Shown here in pieces: positions 12,060 through 24,241 of a stretch of 64,000 bases of DNA. Both the position numbers and the translations under genes were made by a program. The first letter of the stretch is position 1. Each line of letters begins with the position of its first letter. The notes beneath the pieces are model-generated. The model saw nothing but the letters and a program-made list of their open reading frames with translations, searched no databases and was not told the origin of the DNA. The stretch comes from Oscheius sp. JU75. Lineage: Eukaryota; Nematoda; Chromadorea; Rhabditida; Rhabditidae. The stretch spans positions 5,766,001-5,830,000 of the forward strand of contig JASJZC010000006.1 of the NCBI GenBank assembly GCA_037178855.1, in the 5' to 3' direction.

Positions 12060-13398
12060 ATCTGGAAACGAGACAAATTTTTCGACAGAGTGCACGTTTT
12101 CGCGGCGGTGTACATCAAGTTGCGGCGACGTCTTTGAAATTAATGAGCATTACAATCATGCCTCTTTTTCCTTGTCATTCCAGATGCAACATCAATGAAT
12201 CTGCTGCCATGCATATGATTCACACCGGTATTCTATTGCAAGTCAGGCAGAAATGTAGTTATCTTTCGAACTCTGACCTCAAGAGTTATGTCCCTCAAGA
12301 GGTGACGTTCGTTCTGAGGACAACCGCCTCCTCCTACCCACTGGAAAACATAACACTGGGCGACAAGGATTTACAGCCTTCGGATCCAAAAGAAAAGCTG
12401 TCAACACGTTCTTTACGCAAAAGACATATTATCGCAGGAACCAGTAGATTGTCTAGGATGGGGCTTAAAGACAAGCTGAGTTGGGATGGGATAGATTTCA
12501 GCTTGTTTAATATAGTTCGCAGAAGCTACTTTGTGGAATGATGAGCTTTACTTTTACATACATAGCAGATCAAGCAAGTTCTGACGACAGACATTGACAA
12601 ACAGTTTCTACGATTTCCATATTTTTCAGTCAGTCAAAGGCACTTACTAACTAGCTATGATGTTTTGTGTCCTTTCCAAAAAATCAACTTCATTGTTCTT
12701 TCCACGAATTATTCCTAAGCAAAACAGTTGAAACCCAATGGTCCATAAGCTAACAGGCCGAACATTCGTTATTTTTATTGGTATCCTTTCTTGTCCTCTG
12801 AATAGATTGTCTCTTGTTCTTCTCCCTGTTGTTATCCCAGTTCATAATGACCCACTGATTCAGATCCGAGAACTAAAACAAATAAATAATTCCGCAGACT
12901 CTGATGCATTGTTTTGTCACAGATGTTCGATTCCTTCGTCCCCTCTAAAACTCGGTCAATTGCCTTCAGGCGAAGTCATTACTTTCTGTCCTTCTAGTTA
13001 TCTTTAGCTCTCTTTTTGTAAAGAGGATCCAAGACGAAAGTGGCGTCCAGGAAACGAGGTCCACTTTGACGGATCACCAACAACAGGCGTTTACAGAAAG
13101 ACACGGACCCTTGTTTTTTACGCGAAGTGAAGCGGGGGCTTGATTGGCCTCATTTTATTGTCGAAATGTGCTGAGATTGACGTGATCTTTTGAGCATATG
13201 TCCCGTCTTCGACGCGTTTTTCCTTCCCTATCACATGCCCGTGAGCGGTGGCTTTGATTCCTCCTTTTCTCAGCTGTCAATTAGTTTAAAGCTCTCTCTT
13301 GCTCCCATTCCTCATAACTGGCACCTGCTCTATTCAGAGACAAGAGACTGCCGGTCAGTGCTGTCGTCTGCCTCCACTTTGAACTTCTTCCGTCTGCA
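12060..13398. other. No recognised gene
   Basis: A 135-codon open frame at 12134-12541 (+) has no motif I recognise and no convincing splice partners. The rest shows no coding signal. Confidence 0.4.
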
Positions 13399-13441
13399 GG
13401 CCGCTTTCAGACAGTCGATTAGGGAAGACCCATGCGAGCTG
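13399..13441 (+). other. Possible short upstream exon
   Basis: A short open segment lies between a TCTGCAG acceptor and a GCTG/GTGAGT donor and contains the Cys-bearing motif REDPCEL. It could be an early exon of the membrane-protein gene that starts about 500 bp downstream, because that gene lacks an in-frame ATG in its first recognisable exon. The link is a guess. Confidence 0.25.
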
Positions 13442-13930
13442 GTGAGTCCACAGAGTCTCCATTTAAATATTTGAGATTTTGTCACTCTCTAATCTCTCTT
13501 GTATTACTCATGTAAAACTTGTCGTAGAGCACCAACATTCTTCGAAACGATTAGAGGGTAAGGTTGCTAATATCTGCCTGAGAGAGGAACCCAACTTCTA
13601 CTGTCTTAAAAAAGTAATGAAGAATGGAACTGGAAGAATGGAAATGGAACCATCCTCAGCGTTCCCTTGTTTCCTTAGAAACGCGCAACAATTTCGACGG
13701 TGTTGTCTTACCACAATCCCACGTCATTTGTTTGCAATTTGGACTCACACGCTAAAAGTCAAAAGGTCATGAGCATTTCTATACAGAGCATACGCACTTC
13801 CTCGTAAAATAGTCAAGGCTGTCACGTTGATTTGATTGACTAGCCGCGCTGTCAGATCCGTCTCGAAATGTCAGAGTCAGATCAGCTCGATCAGCTGCTC
13901 TCCCGGAAGAAACAACAACTCTGTTTTCAG

Positions 13931-14675
13931 TTTCACGGGCACGAACTTTCTGGCTTCTTGGCGGAATCTACTCGGTCCTCATCGTGGAATGTTTCAGCCT
14001 TGGCTTCCTTTCACATGCCACCTTGGCCGAGGTCGTTGACCACTCGGAAATTGAGGTACAGAGAAGGTGAGAATGACCTTCTTCTGTTAACGTTCAAAAA
14101 CTTAGGTCAACGCCAGTGGTCATAATTTTGACCCTCCTAGCTTCTATCATTATTGGCTACATGGGAACACTGCCTTTCCTATGCTACGCTGTACAAAGGC
14201 GCTCACCAAATGCCCTGGTGCCCTACTTGATTTGGAGAGCCTTCCTCTGCCTTCTGGTCATGGCTTTCGTCATTTGGCAAGTACGTTCTTTTTCTCACGC
14301 TTTCTTCTTCTCTCAAACAATGGTAAAAAAGTTGAGTTAGGATATCTATCTAAGGTATCCATGTTGTGGCAATTCAGTTTTTTATGATGTCCCTCGAGAT
14401 TTTGGCAGTGCAGTAAAAAGACTATCCGACTATTCTATATGATAAAAGTTTCAGCTCATCCAACACCAATCAGCCCAACTTTTCAAGACCGCCCTATTTG
14501 GAAGGCCGCTTACTTTCATCCTCTGTGAGGTATCCCTCTCATTGTACTGTCCCATAAGAAATTTCAGACAATCCTCGGAGCTGTGTTCTTCTGCATAGTC
14601 TTCCTTGCCTATCGCGAATTTGTCTTTGAACAAACGGAAAAAGAGCGCTCGCCTGAACGCGATGCCTTTGCATGA
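13931..14675 (+). CDS. Small multi-pass membrane protein, 5' end unresolved
   Basis: Exons 13931-14066, 14106-14280, 14455-14529 and 14568-14675 join in frame, optionally with a 30-nt exon at 14378-14407. The protein has about four hydrophobic segments: FWLLGGIYSVLIVECF, a second around VVIILTLLASIIIGYMG, a third around LCLLVMAFVIW and a fourth around TILGAVFFCIVFLAY. A PYLIW motif precedes the third. Small nematode proteins with this topology and a short charged tail (here ending in ERSPERDAFA) resemble LAPTM-type or related four-TM families, but I cannot assign one. The first recognisable exon follows a TTTTCAG acceptor and has no in-frame Met, so at least one 5' exon is missing from this model. 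Confidence 0.65.
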
Positions 14676-15476
14676 CTCTCTCTTTTCACTTCCCTTCTCA
14701 ATTATTCTGCAGATTCCGGTGTTTATGAATTGCCATTTCTCACTTTTCTTCTTCATTATTTGCAATTATATACAGTGTAATGAAGTTTATACTAACTGTA
14801 AGCAAAATCCACTTTCTCTATCCACTGAACAATTTTCCGTTCCGCTTTTAAATCCGCTTTCCATCTTTCTTATCTTTCTTATCCTACGTAGCCGTGTAAT
14901 CTATTCACACTGGTTCCTTCATCCATCCTGGGCGTAAAATCATTTTCTTCTGACCAAACTGACCCAGCTGTTGTTTTCCGCCGTCGGCTCTCAGATTAGC
15001 AGAGCCACCTCTCAGATTTCTTTGGTTGGTCATTTTCTCTTCAATCTTCTGTTCCCCGGGAAGGCATGTACAAATGACCTCTCTATACAAGTCGTCCAAT
15101 AGTTTCAGGTACTTAAGCAACCGATTAATCGGCTTTACCTTCTTAGCACCCACTTTTGAAAATTAGAGGCGCGAAAAAACATTTTGAGTGTGGTAGTTAT
15201 AAGAGCTCACTGCTTCTAAAAAGTGAACAATTGTAATTACAGTATCCCACTTGTCATCAGATTGCTGTGGACTTTTTTTTATCGTGTTTCAGAATAAATC
15301 ACACATACCTATCATGCGAACATATTTAAAACTTGGTGTTTCGGATCAGTGAGGATTTTCTCCATTGTACTTCTCTTTAAAGTTCACTTTAAATCCGATA
15401 AATTCAAACTTTACCTATTTTAAAACAAGAAAACGCCTCTCAGGTAAACGAATCCTGCTACAGATAGAGAAAAGTG
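14676..15476. other. No recognised gene
   Basis: AT-rich, pyrimidine-tract-rich sequence on the plus strand between the membrane-protein gene and the transposon. No exon was found on either strand. Confidence 0.4.
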
Positions 15477-16057
15477 TTGGTAGTACTTAAACAGGCGCCC
15501 CGACTCGATTTTACGCGAAAATATGTACGGCGTACGCCAAACTATGCCTTAGCGCGTATTAATTTTTCTTTTCGTGTTCGTCGTTTTCTACCCTTCAGCG
15601 ACTTTTTTTTTAACATTTTTTATCTGTTTATAATGTTGTTTGACTTCTCTCAACGTGCCGCACCTTGAAATCAACAGAAAACTCGTTTGATGCAAATATT
15701 GCCTGTAAAAAAGAAAAATTTCAATGAAACTTCCTAGTTTCTCTCTTCTTTTTAGCTAAAACATGTTCAGGATGCCGGTAAGGAATGATCCCACTTTTTA
15801 AGTTGTCGATATCACGAAAACTGAGCAGGCTTGTCTCGCCTACTGTCAGGAACTCGGCTTACTTGATACTTCTCCAGTTATCGGGTTCACTCGTCAGGAT
15901 CTTCTGGTTCACCGTCAGGAATGTAGAAAAATCGAGGAGAAGGTAGAAAACGACGAAAAACGGAAGTAAAGCCTATTCGCGTCGTGATATAGGTTTGCGT
16001 ACGCCGTACGCAATATCACATAAAATCGAGTCGGTACGCCCGTTTAAGCACTACCAA
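15477..16057 (+). mobile_element. Non-autonomous DNA transposon, 581 bp, copy 1
   Basis: The element has long terminal inverted repeats. The left end starts TTGGTAGTACTTAAAC and the reverse complement of the right end starts TTGGTAGTGCTTAAAC. Similarity continues for about 60 bases through ACTCGATTTTA and GTACGGCGTACGC. It is flanked on both sides by AGTG, a likely 4-bp target duplication. Internally there is an oligo-T-rich left third and a segment with KTEQACLAYCQELGLL reading potential, too short to be a transposase. The rearranged second copy lies at about 54,550-55,118. A 4-bp duplication is reported for several superfamilies (for example Chapaev, Academ, Sola1), so the family stays open. 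Confidence 0.85.
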
Positions 16058-16994
16058 AGTGTCTACATTCAATATCAGGCCCTGTTTTTGTTGTGTCCGT
16101 AAAATGCCGTCAGATGAATGCTAATTGCCTTCATCACACTATATTTAGTGTCCACAATTTCAAAACGAATCCGTTTAGAGAGCGGCTTCCTCACTCTCCT
16201 TTTGATGTCGCATGAATTTGAAAAACTGACGCAGAGAGACCAGAATAGCCGATGCTCTCTCTATGTCACAACGCGTAAAAGTAATATGATCGCTGAAATA
16301 CAGCCCTTTAATTACGAATGAAATTTGCGTAGATTCTTTGCAGTTTCGAGTCTGACTTGATATAAATACAGCGTCAAGTATCCTCTTGACGGGTTGACCA
16401 TGGCAACTTCTTGTCCAAAAAACACGGAACTTTCTCAAAGTTTGGATTGTAAACAGACATTCTTAACAACAATTACTTGAAAAACTATAACGAAAACACT
16501 GTTTACCTTACTTGTTGGCTCTTCCGACTTTACGCATTGCTTTTTTAAACTGCCATTTTAAAAACAGTGACTGTTCCAGTCCGGCCTTCTTTTGCATTAT
16601 GGTAAGGGCACTAGAGATATTGGTTTCAAAGTTTTCTTCCCTGACATCTTTCTTCATTTCTAGTTCATTTTCCACCTACTCTCCTGTTATCTCTCTTCAG
16701 CCTCCCTTTAGGTGACAATTGCCTTTCAGTTATTTTCCAGTCTTTTGAATTAATAACGAGGATTGGACTTCCTGTTAGCTCTATCTCTATACTTTTATCT
16801 GCTCCCACCTCCTAAGTAATCATTGAATGAGTCTGGCTTATGCTCTCTCAGCCGGGGATTTTCCCCGCCTTCCGGAATTTCTCTCCTCCGTCTCCACAGA
16901 GCAAAGGTCTCTCCTCGAAAATTACAGCTCATCCTAATTAAACGAGCGAGTAGCCAGTCCTCATTTTCTTTGTTGTCAAAACAGGAATTCGCGC
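16058..16994. other. No recognised gene
   Basis: Contains several short open frames but no family signature. The plus strand from 16,500 to 16,980 is pyrimidine-rich. Confidence 0.35.
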
Positions 16995-17287
16995 GCATGG
17001 TCAAGAAGCGTCATGTTGTGGTTCCACCCAAAAGTTACACAGAGAGGAAAGTGGATTATTTTGACAAGTAAAGTTGCCACGATTCAATTCAATCCCGTAG
17101 AGGACCAGGTGACCATTAGCACCTGTTTGTCCGAGAGGGCAGTAATTGTTCTGATTTGGTTAGGTCGGACTCCTTCTCCCTGACTATATACAGTGAAACT
17201 TATATTTTTACCTGCATCGGTTACATTTGCCAATACTGTCTCTGTTATTCAATAGTTACCGAATACTGTTCACTCATGGTTTTATGA
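16995..17287 (+). CDS. Possible tiny two-exon gene, about 54 aa
   Basis: A candidate first exon starts after CAAAACAG with an ATG at 16,998 and runs to a GTAAAG donor at 17,068. Its start, MVKKRHVVVPPKSY, is basic. Joining to an acceptor at 17,193 keeps the frame and adds a Cys-rich tail (TCIGYICQYCLC) ending at 17,287. The splice signals and phase fit, but no homology is visible. It may also be the start of a longer gene. Confidence 0.22.
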
Positions 17288-20200
17288 CTTATCGAAGTTT
17301 ATTTCTATTACCACTAGTTTTAGACTCTGGAGTTCTTAGGTCTTTCAGCCAAAATTTTTGTCTAAGTAGTTGAGGAGGTTTAAGCCAACTGTCTTGCCAT
17401 TCCCTTGAGAATTGCCAAAGCCTTTCTGGTGTTGTTGTCAGCTCATGTGCAGCTGTTTTTCCCTAAAAATAGCGCCCATTTCCTGCTTTGTTTTTCATGA
17501 AGTCATGTTTCTACTCCCGAAATGACTTATCGTGTTCAAATTTAGCGCCATTTTTTTATGCAGACAAGGTTATTTTGGACTATTACACGTATGTCTCATA
17601 TCCAATGCCGGTGAGGCAATAAGCAGCCGTCGACAGCTTTTCATTGCCATTTGACTCGGCCATTTTCAGCCACAATTAACACGCCCGCTAAACGTGTACA
17701 CATCTCGGGAACGGGCCAAAGAGATCTGCTTAATGGTCTAATTCGAGTCTCAGGGGTCACATCCTTTTTGTTCAAAACGACCTTTCATTTCTTATAAAAA
17801 AACGGGAACGAAAAGTTTTTGGATGCTCGTATAAGTCCTTTTCACGAGATGAAGCCGTTACTTAAGATGCTTCAACTTGATTCTATTACCCTTCTCGAGC
17901 ACCTGAGATTTTCAATCATGAAGAGTTCGAATCTCAGAAATAGAAAGTTAACTTTTCAGACTCAGTTTTCTTTCAAACTTTACTCTCGAGATCAAGTAGC
18001 CTTCCCTGAAATCTAGACTTTTTTTTCTGAACTCAGATAATCCTCAAATTTTCTCGTACCCTACGAAGTACACTGTTAAAGTGTTTCTCTTTATTAATCT
18101 TGTTCAATCGGAAACCACCACGCGGATTCTAGCAGCTGTTCTTTCTATCAGTAATTTCCTCAAAAAAAAGTTGCGTTCTTCCCCTTAACTTCCCAGAAAA
18201 TATGTTTTTGTATTTTGTCTAGACAGACTGGGGAAAAGGCGAAGGTGTATTTTCATGAGTTCAGCAATCAGAAGCCCTTCAACGAAGCTGTTTGTGCGAC
18301 AAACACAAGGTTTCATTTGCTAAAAGAATTGAGAATATTTGCGTCCCCACGTGCCAATGAATAAAAAGGATCCAGAAAACAGTGGAAGGCTTACACAAAC
18401 CAGTGATTAATATGTGGGAGGTGTGACTATGTCTTATAAATGGACTTCGAGAGAGATAATTGGAAGCTGTTCTAAACGGCTCACTGACTTTTATTCTAGA
18501 CTTTTAATTAATAAAAAGCTGTCGGAAATAATGAGTGTGGATGCTCTCAAACACATGATGCACGCAAACCTTAACATTTTTATCTCTTCTAACATTTTCT
18601 ACAATTGTCTCTGTAAAGAATCTTTTGTTTGAGATCCTGCGCGAAACAAAATCGTAGGTCACATTGTTCGATACTCGGATTCCTTACTATGGGTCTGCCC
18701 CGCACAGTTAAGCTTTTTTTTTCTCCACTGTTATTAATACGAGAAACCTCACATTCAATATCGAACGCTAGGCATTATTTTTCTCATAAGCCTCCAATAT
18801 TTTAGGCAGATAAACGGAACCCATTTTAAAATTTTGTATCCACCCAAAATATTAGTCAATAACTATATCCTAATTTACATGTTTATCCCACTCTTTCCTT
18901 TCTGCCTCCCGCTTTCCCTGCAAGCTTCTAATATAATTTCCGGTAACCTTTCCTACTTGGCGGAAATCACCCACCCCGTATAAGACCAGTTGGTCTGTTT
19001 GTAAAACCCTTGGTCTCTGGCTAATTAGCACGAAACACTAGTTGGGTGGTTTGTTCAGTTAATTACCGGACACTGCTCCCCTAGCTCAAGGGCCTTGACC
19101 TTTTGATGCCCGATCCCACATTCATTAGTAGTCCGCCTGCAAAGACAACTTGTCCACACCCTGTTATTACTGCTTCTGTGACTATCATAAGCAGATATTC
19201 TATAGATAGGCCGCCTCCTCAACGCAATTATATTTACCAGATTGGATTAAGTCGTTGTCTGGTGGCCGTTCCAAGACACATTCCGAGCATGTCTCTTGTA
19301 TATAATAGTCTCTCATTTGCCTTTATTACCCCCTTTTCGCGTAGGCACGGAAGGCAGTTACTGCCCGTTGGCCACGTCGTTCTGCTAGATTCCTCGGCAA
19401 CGTCAGAATAGAGAAACCACAGGCATAGGTTGTACTTTAACTTTTCTTGTCTGTTTACAGTCTTAAAATTCAAAAGATTTGCTCTGAGAAAAGAAAAGCT
19501 TTTTATAAGCGTAGTTTTTTTTAATTTTTTAAACAGACACTAAGGACCGGTAGACATCTGGAAGAGAGCTACACAGTTCAAAACCAGATAAGTGATTGGG
19601 ACATTCTGGTTAAATTTCGAGGTTTTTTTTTTTCGAAAGATGAACACCGACTCTCCACTTTACGACTTTTAACCAAATCAGCCCTGTTCCTACCCGGCCA
19701 TTGACTCAGTTTCCGAACCTGCATACCAATAGACGTAACTATAGTTCTTCCTTGTTTTTGTTGTCCAGTTGACCGACCTTCTGATGGTAGTAGAGCTCTT
19801 CTTTTCCCCATTTCCACTCACCAATGTGTTCGATCCTGGTCATAAAGAGCTGTTCCCTCTTCGCCAGTCCGATCGTCACTTTTGCATTCTTTGAAACGTG
19901 TCGGTGACCCTATTGCACGATGAATTTGCGCAGCTGTTATTAATTAACGGCAGCTGGTCTGTCCATGAAAAGTTGGTTTCCCCGTGACTGCACAGGTCTG
20001 AGAGGAAAAGAAAATGCCAATAGAACGATTTTGTGCAAACTACTGACCCTTCAAGTATCAGCTCGTATTTAAGTTTTATAAGTTAGGTGGGACATTCAAG
20101 CTGTCTCATAAAAACTTGATTCTCATATAATTGTCGTATCGATCACACGCTGTAATTGTACTTTCAAATTTCAAGAAATGTTTTTGCATGAAAATATGCT

Positions 20201-20591
20201 TGTGCGTCACGTCCCTTATTAAGGATTGCTTTTTTTTGTAATGTGTTACTGCAGCGTCTACTAAATGCTCAGTAATTATAGAAACTAGGGTAACACGATC
20301 GTTGTCGCTTGAACTCTCATCGTCTCGTCATTTCCTCAACGTCAGAATTTGTAACCATATTAGGCGCTCCTCGCTTTTGCTCTCTAACCCTAATTTCACC
20401 AGAACATGTTCCTGCTATCCATCTTTGCCCATTTTTCACAAAATAAGGCCCAGTTCCGTTAATCCAAAAGCTCGTAGAATGGACCCAACCACCCCTCCTT
20501 CCCATCTCATTTTATTTGAACCATCCCCACTTTCTGGCTATGTTTTCTTCGCTCATTAAGTCAGCCACTTTCATATCCAACTATCTAGAAA
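17288..20591. other. No recognised gene
   Basis: About 3.3 kb in which I found no coherent exon series. An open frame of 102 codons at 19103-19411 (+) lacks motifs and splice context. The segment just before 20,592 is presumably the promoter of the synaptotagmin gene. Confidence 0.4.
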
Positions 20592-22829
20592 ATGATCTCA
20601 TTCGATTCGATGACTGAGGACTGGGAAGAACATCAGAAGACAACTCTTCTACTGTGGGTGCTTGCCTTGACGGTGATGGCTGTTCTTGTCGTCGTAGTCA
20701 CTTTACTTCTAAAAACGAGGAATAAGCTTAATTGGTTTGTTCCCATTCCGTTAGTCTGATAAAACATTGTTCAGGTACGAAAAAAATGTTCTGGACATGA
20801 CCGCGGTACCACAACATGTGAAGTGTAAGGCTTTCAACCGGATGGACACAGAAGATGAGACGAGGAGTCTTGATCGGTTAGTTTTGCGTACAGCTAAGAC
20901 CTTTCGGCCCTTTTTTAATGGCGAGGTAGACGAAAGGAGTAACATTTCGGGACACTTCTTATTCATGTATTGGGGCGGACAGATAGCTTTTCGATTCAGT
21001 AGACCCCAGGTTTTCATTCATAGTCGCTCTTTCCATTGTTGCCGGATACATTTAGTTCGTCATGAACCATTAGAGTCTTATAATTAGGGTTTTGGTATTT
21101 TCGTAATTGACCGATCCTGGTAGGCACTGCAATATTAAACTGGACAGCCAAATTGCCTATAGACTACCATACCAAAGAACACTGGTTGAACCAGGAACTT
21201 AGAAGTGTTTACGGAACTTTAATTTATCGAGACTGTAGCGGCCCAATTACATCGCAGTGACAATTTTTGGCCTCGTTTAATGACTCTCTTCCTCTCTCTT
21301 CTGAAAATGACTCTTCATTTTTCTGTCAACACACTTGAAGACGTGCAAAAGCTGAAAAACATCCCGTCGACCACTTGTTGTTCTCTTTGATTTCTTAGAA
21401 TCCCAGAGTTTATTCGTCGTCTTCAAAGCTCCCCCATGACTCCGCGTTTTGTTTAATTTATTCCAAGCCAGTCAGCCATTTGTTCTTTTTCAGCATGTCT
21501 CGACACAGCTCCATCAACCGAAAGCAGAGCAGAATAGTGCAGGTAAAACAGCAGCCACCGAGACAACAGTCTGTGCCGAGAGGAGACGTCTCCAGTCTCT
21601 TCCACATTCCCAAAATCCAAAAGAGTCGGAGCAGTATGTTCCAAAATCCGTCTCATAAGGAGTTCGATCGAGGGCTCTACCAGTGCCAGGTCAGTCGAGT
21701 AAGTGCATGTACTTTCCTTTCTTCTGTCCCCGTCAGACGTCAGCTTTTCTATCACTTTCTCTGTTAGGGGGGATTGTAGAAAGTTTTGGGATGAGGCCGG
21801 CGTTTCAGGATGAATCCGTCTGCTCTGAGGAAATGGGAGCTGCTGGCTCTCTCCAGCTGGCTCTCTATCTGGATCCGCAGATGGGAATTTTGTCGGTTCA
21901 ACTCAAACAAGCGACAGACATTCCGTACAAGAGCCAACAGGACGACAATCCGAACCCCTATTTCCGATTGGCTCTAGATGTCCCAGAAGGACAGAAGATG
22001 GAGTTCCAAACTAAAACCTACCATAATACCTGTTCTCCAATAATCGATGAAGACTTCTGTTTCCAGGTAATATTTATAAGCTTGAATCGAATAAAGAAAA
22101 ATCCAGCTCCCGGCTGCCCAGATTGCTTCATGCCGTTTGGAAATTAGCGTGTACGACTATGACCAGTTCAGTGTTGACGAGTGCATTGGATATTGTTGGC
22201 TAACTTTGGGCAGAGTAGCAGTCTCCTTGGATCCGGGAAATCCCTCAGTTTTTTGGGCTGAAGTTCTGCCACACGAGGACAGCCAAGGGGTTAGTTTCAA
22301 AGACTGAAAAATCAAATATAATTTAATGCAGAAAGGTTTCGGCGAGATCCTTTTCTCTTTGGCCTATCTGTCCACTGCTCAACGATTAACGATGAATGTG
22401 TTCAAAGCTCGCGGTCTGAAATGTCCCGATGCTGGCGGCTGTAAGTTCTTTTTCAATATACTAACCGGTCATGGTCCTTTATAGCCGTCTCATTGAAAGT
22501 CTGTCTGGTAGGAGACAACGAGAAGCGTCTGAAAAAGAAAAAGACCTCCTCGAAGAAAAATGGCCGCAATTTGCAATTCAACGAGAGTCTGACCTTCAAT
22601 GTGCCGAAACATTCTTTGTGTGACATGATACTCGATGTAGAAGTCATCTACGAGACCGGGACTTTTGGAATGACACAAGTTGTAGTAGGACGGCATGAGT
22701 TACCTCTTCACAGGTAGTATATATATTCAGAATGAGACTAAGATGAGTTTCAGATGTAAGGACTTGTGGAGGGCAATAATCCGCGAAGAGAAGTCACAAG
22801 CGCGGTGGTATGCACTGGAAGAGCCTTGA
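20592..22829 (+). CDS. Synaptotagmin-family protein with two C2 domains
   Basis: Membrane-anchored vesicle-trafficking protein. Exons: 20592-20734, 20775-20876, 21494-21689, 21809-22066 (or from 21737, which is also in frame), 22107-22289, 22332-22440, 22485-22713 and 22754-22829, giving about 431 aa (455 with the longer exon). Order: acidic N-terminus, one transmembrane helix near residues 20-40 (LLLWVLALTVMAVLVVVV), a linker, C2A and C2B. C2A has the strand motif VYDYDQFSVDE near its third loop. C2B has the polybasic KRLKKKKTSSKK strand typical of synaptotagmins. Loop 1 of C2A reads NPNPY where TSDPY is usual, and the third loop of C2B reads YETGTFGM, without the usual Asp residues, so C2B probably does not bind calcium (inference). 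The C-terminal tail follows the synaptotagmin pattern of an aromatic/basic helix. I cannot decide which snt paralogue it matches. Confidence 0.9.
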
Positions 22830-23182
22830 GAAACGTGAGGAAGAAGAGACGAGATTGCCAAGTCGGGTTATAGCAGCACAACATCATCACGCAGTTACAC
22901 ATATAGTCAAAACAATGAATTCTTGCGAAGAAATTCTTACTGGATAGTCTGTGGCTCTAATGTTCGACTGTCACTGTTCCTGTCAGATTTAAAAACTGAC
23001 AGACAAATAATTCGGCAATTCGAGACGTGAAGCGAGGCGAAAATGGTATGCAACGAAGTCATTGGATACCGATAACTTTTAATCTAGAGTATTCGGTGAG
23101 CAAAAGTTGACCGACTGAATATATTGCTTGTTTGGTAAGTGCTCAATCCCTAACGTAGAGATTTATTCTCGTATGGACTTGT
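22830..23182. other. Intergenic, no gene seen
   Basis: Short AT-rich gap between the convergent synaptotagmin and ShKT-like genes. It must hold both 3' ends. No clear AATAAA was located. Confidence 0.4.
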
Positions 23183-24024
23183 CTACATGTAGAACTTTAC
23201 CAGGTTGCTAGCAGCATCAGGACCGTTGGAACCTGGAAATGCCATTCTTGCTAAATAAATTAAAAACGTACTCTTTCCACAGACGCGGCAAGTAGACGGA
23301 CATATAGACTCGACCATTGTGGTCACAGCATCTCGAAGCTTAGGACATTCGCGACAGCTCTTACAAGTGACCTTTTTCTGACAGGTGGAAGCGTCTCCAG
23401 AGTAGTAGACGGGATCCAAAAACTGACGAATTAGCGGAAGAGACTCTCGGATTAAGGGAAGAGACTCTCGAATTAGTGGCAAGGATTCCTTGATTAGAGG
23501 GAGAGAATTCTAAAACTCAAGGTTGTTGGAATATGGTAATAAAGGAAACCTCAATGATTTTTGTGTCGATGTTTTCCAGCGGATCCTTTGTGCTTCCAGT
23601 TTCCATTGATCCATCTCCACTTCCCTCAATGTCGTCAGGTTTAGGGAAAGCACTTTGTAGGGCCGGCAGGGCAGTGCTAAACAAAATTGAAGAAAGTTGC
23701 TACAAAAAACTTCAGTTTTACAAAGCGAATAGATGAAACATAAAGATGTTCGCTATGAGACAGTCTAACAAAATCCGACCTCTTTGAAATCTCTTCGGTG
23801 ATGGATTGGAGTTGTTGGAGCTGATCCACAATGACGGTCCCAATACAGATGGGCCTCAGCTCTTCACAGAAATCGACCAAATCGATGCATTCCTGTTCAA
23901 TGGTTTTGGTAGGTCCAGTTGAACCAGACTGGGGTGTCGTTGTCTTCTTCAATGAAAGTAGATCATCGTCAATTGGAAGAGATTCCGCTGCAACAGCAGC
24001 AATGAAGAGCACGAGGCGCCACAT
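23183..24024 (-). CDS. Secreted Cys-rich protein with ShKT-like C-terminus
   Basis: Four exons on the minus strand join in phase. The start is placed at 24,024, where MWRLVLFIAAVAAES reads as a signal peptide; a Met 12 codons upstream (24,060) is possible. After the signal comes a segment with CIDLVDFCEELRPIC, then a Ser/Gly/Asp-rich linker, then four near-identical heptads of the PLIRESL type, and a terminal Cys domain containing CKSCRECPKLRDAV and CPSTCRVCG. The M-x(3)-CPxTCxxCG ending is the pattern of ShKT domains, common in secreted nematode proteins. The last exon adds a short tail ending KFYM. The protein is probably extracellular; its target is unknown. It is convergent with the synaptotagmin gene and its 5' end lies about 220 bp from the divergent receptor kinase gene. 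Confidence 0.78.
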
Positions 24025-24241
24025 TGGAATTGACAGGATGGACCCATTCACAGTTGCCAATAAGGCGTATTTATCCAGCTGGGCATGGATTTAGACTCCT
24101 TCTCCGTTCTCTAGGAGAAGAGATTTCGATGATTTCACCCACCCTCTTTCTTCTTTTTTTTCTGACCGCCGTTAATGGTTCTCGTGCTAACATTCTGATG
24201 TGATAAGACCTCGAATCGACTTTTCCAACTGCTGGCAGCGG

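Noticed and set aside
24129-24180. Alternative signal peptide (MISPTLFLLFFLTAVNG) upstream of kinase copy 1
   Set aside because: No donor links it in phase to the next ectodomain exon; the ATG at 24242 follows an acceptor and splices in phase like copy 2.
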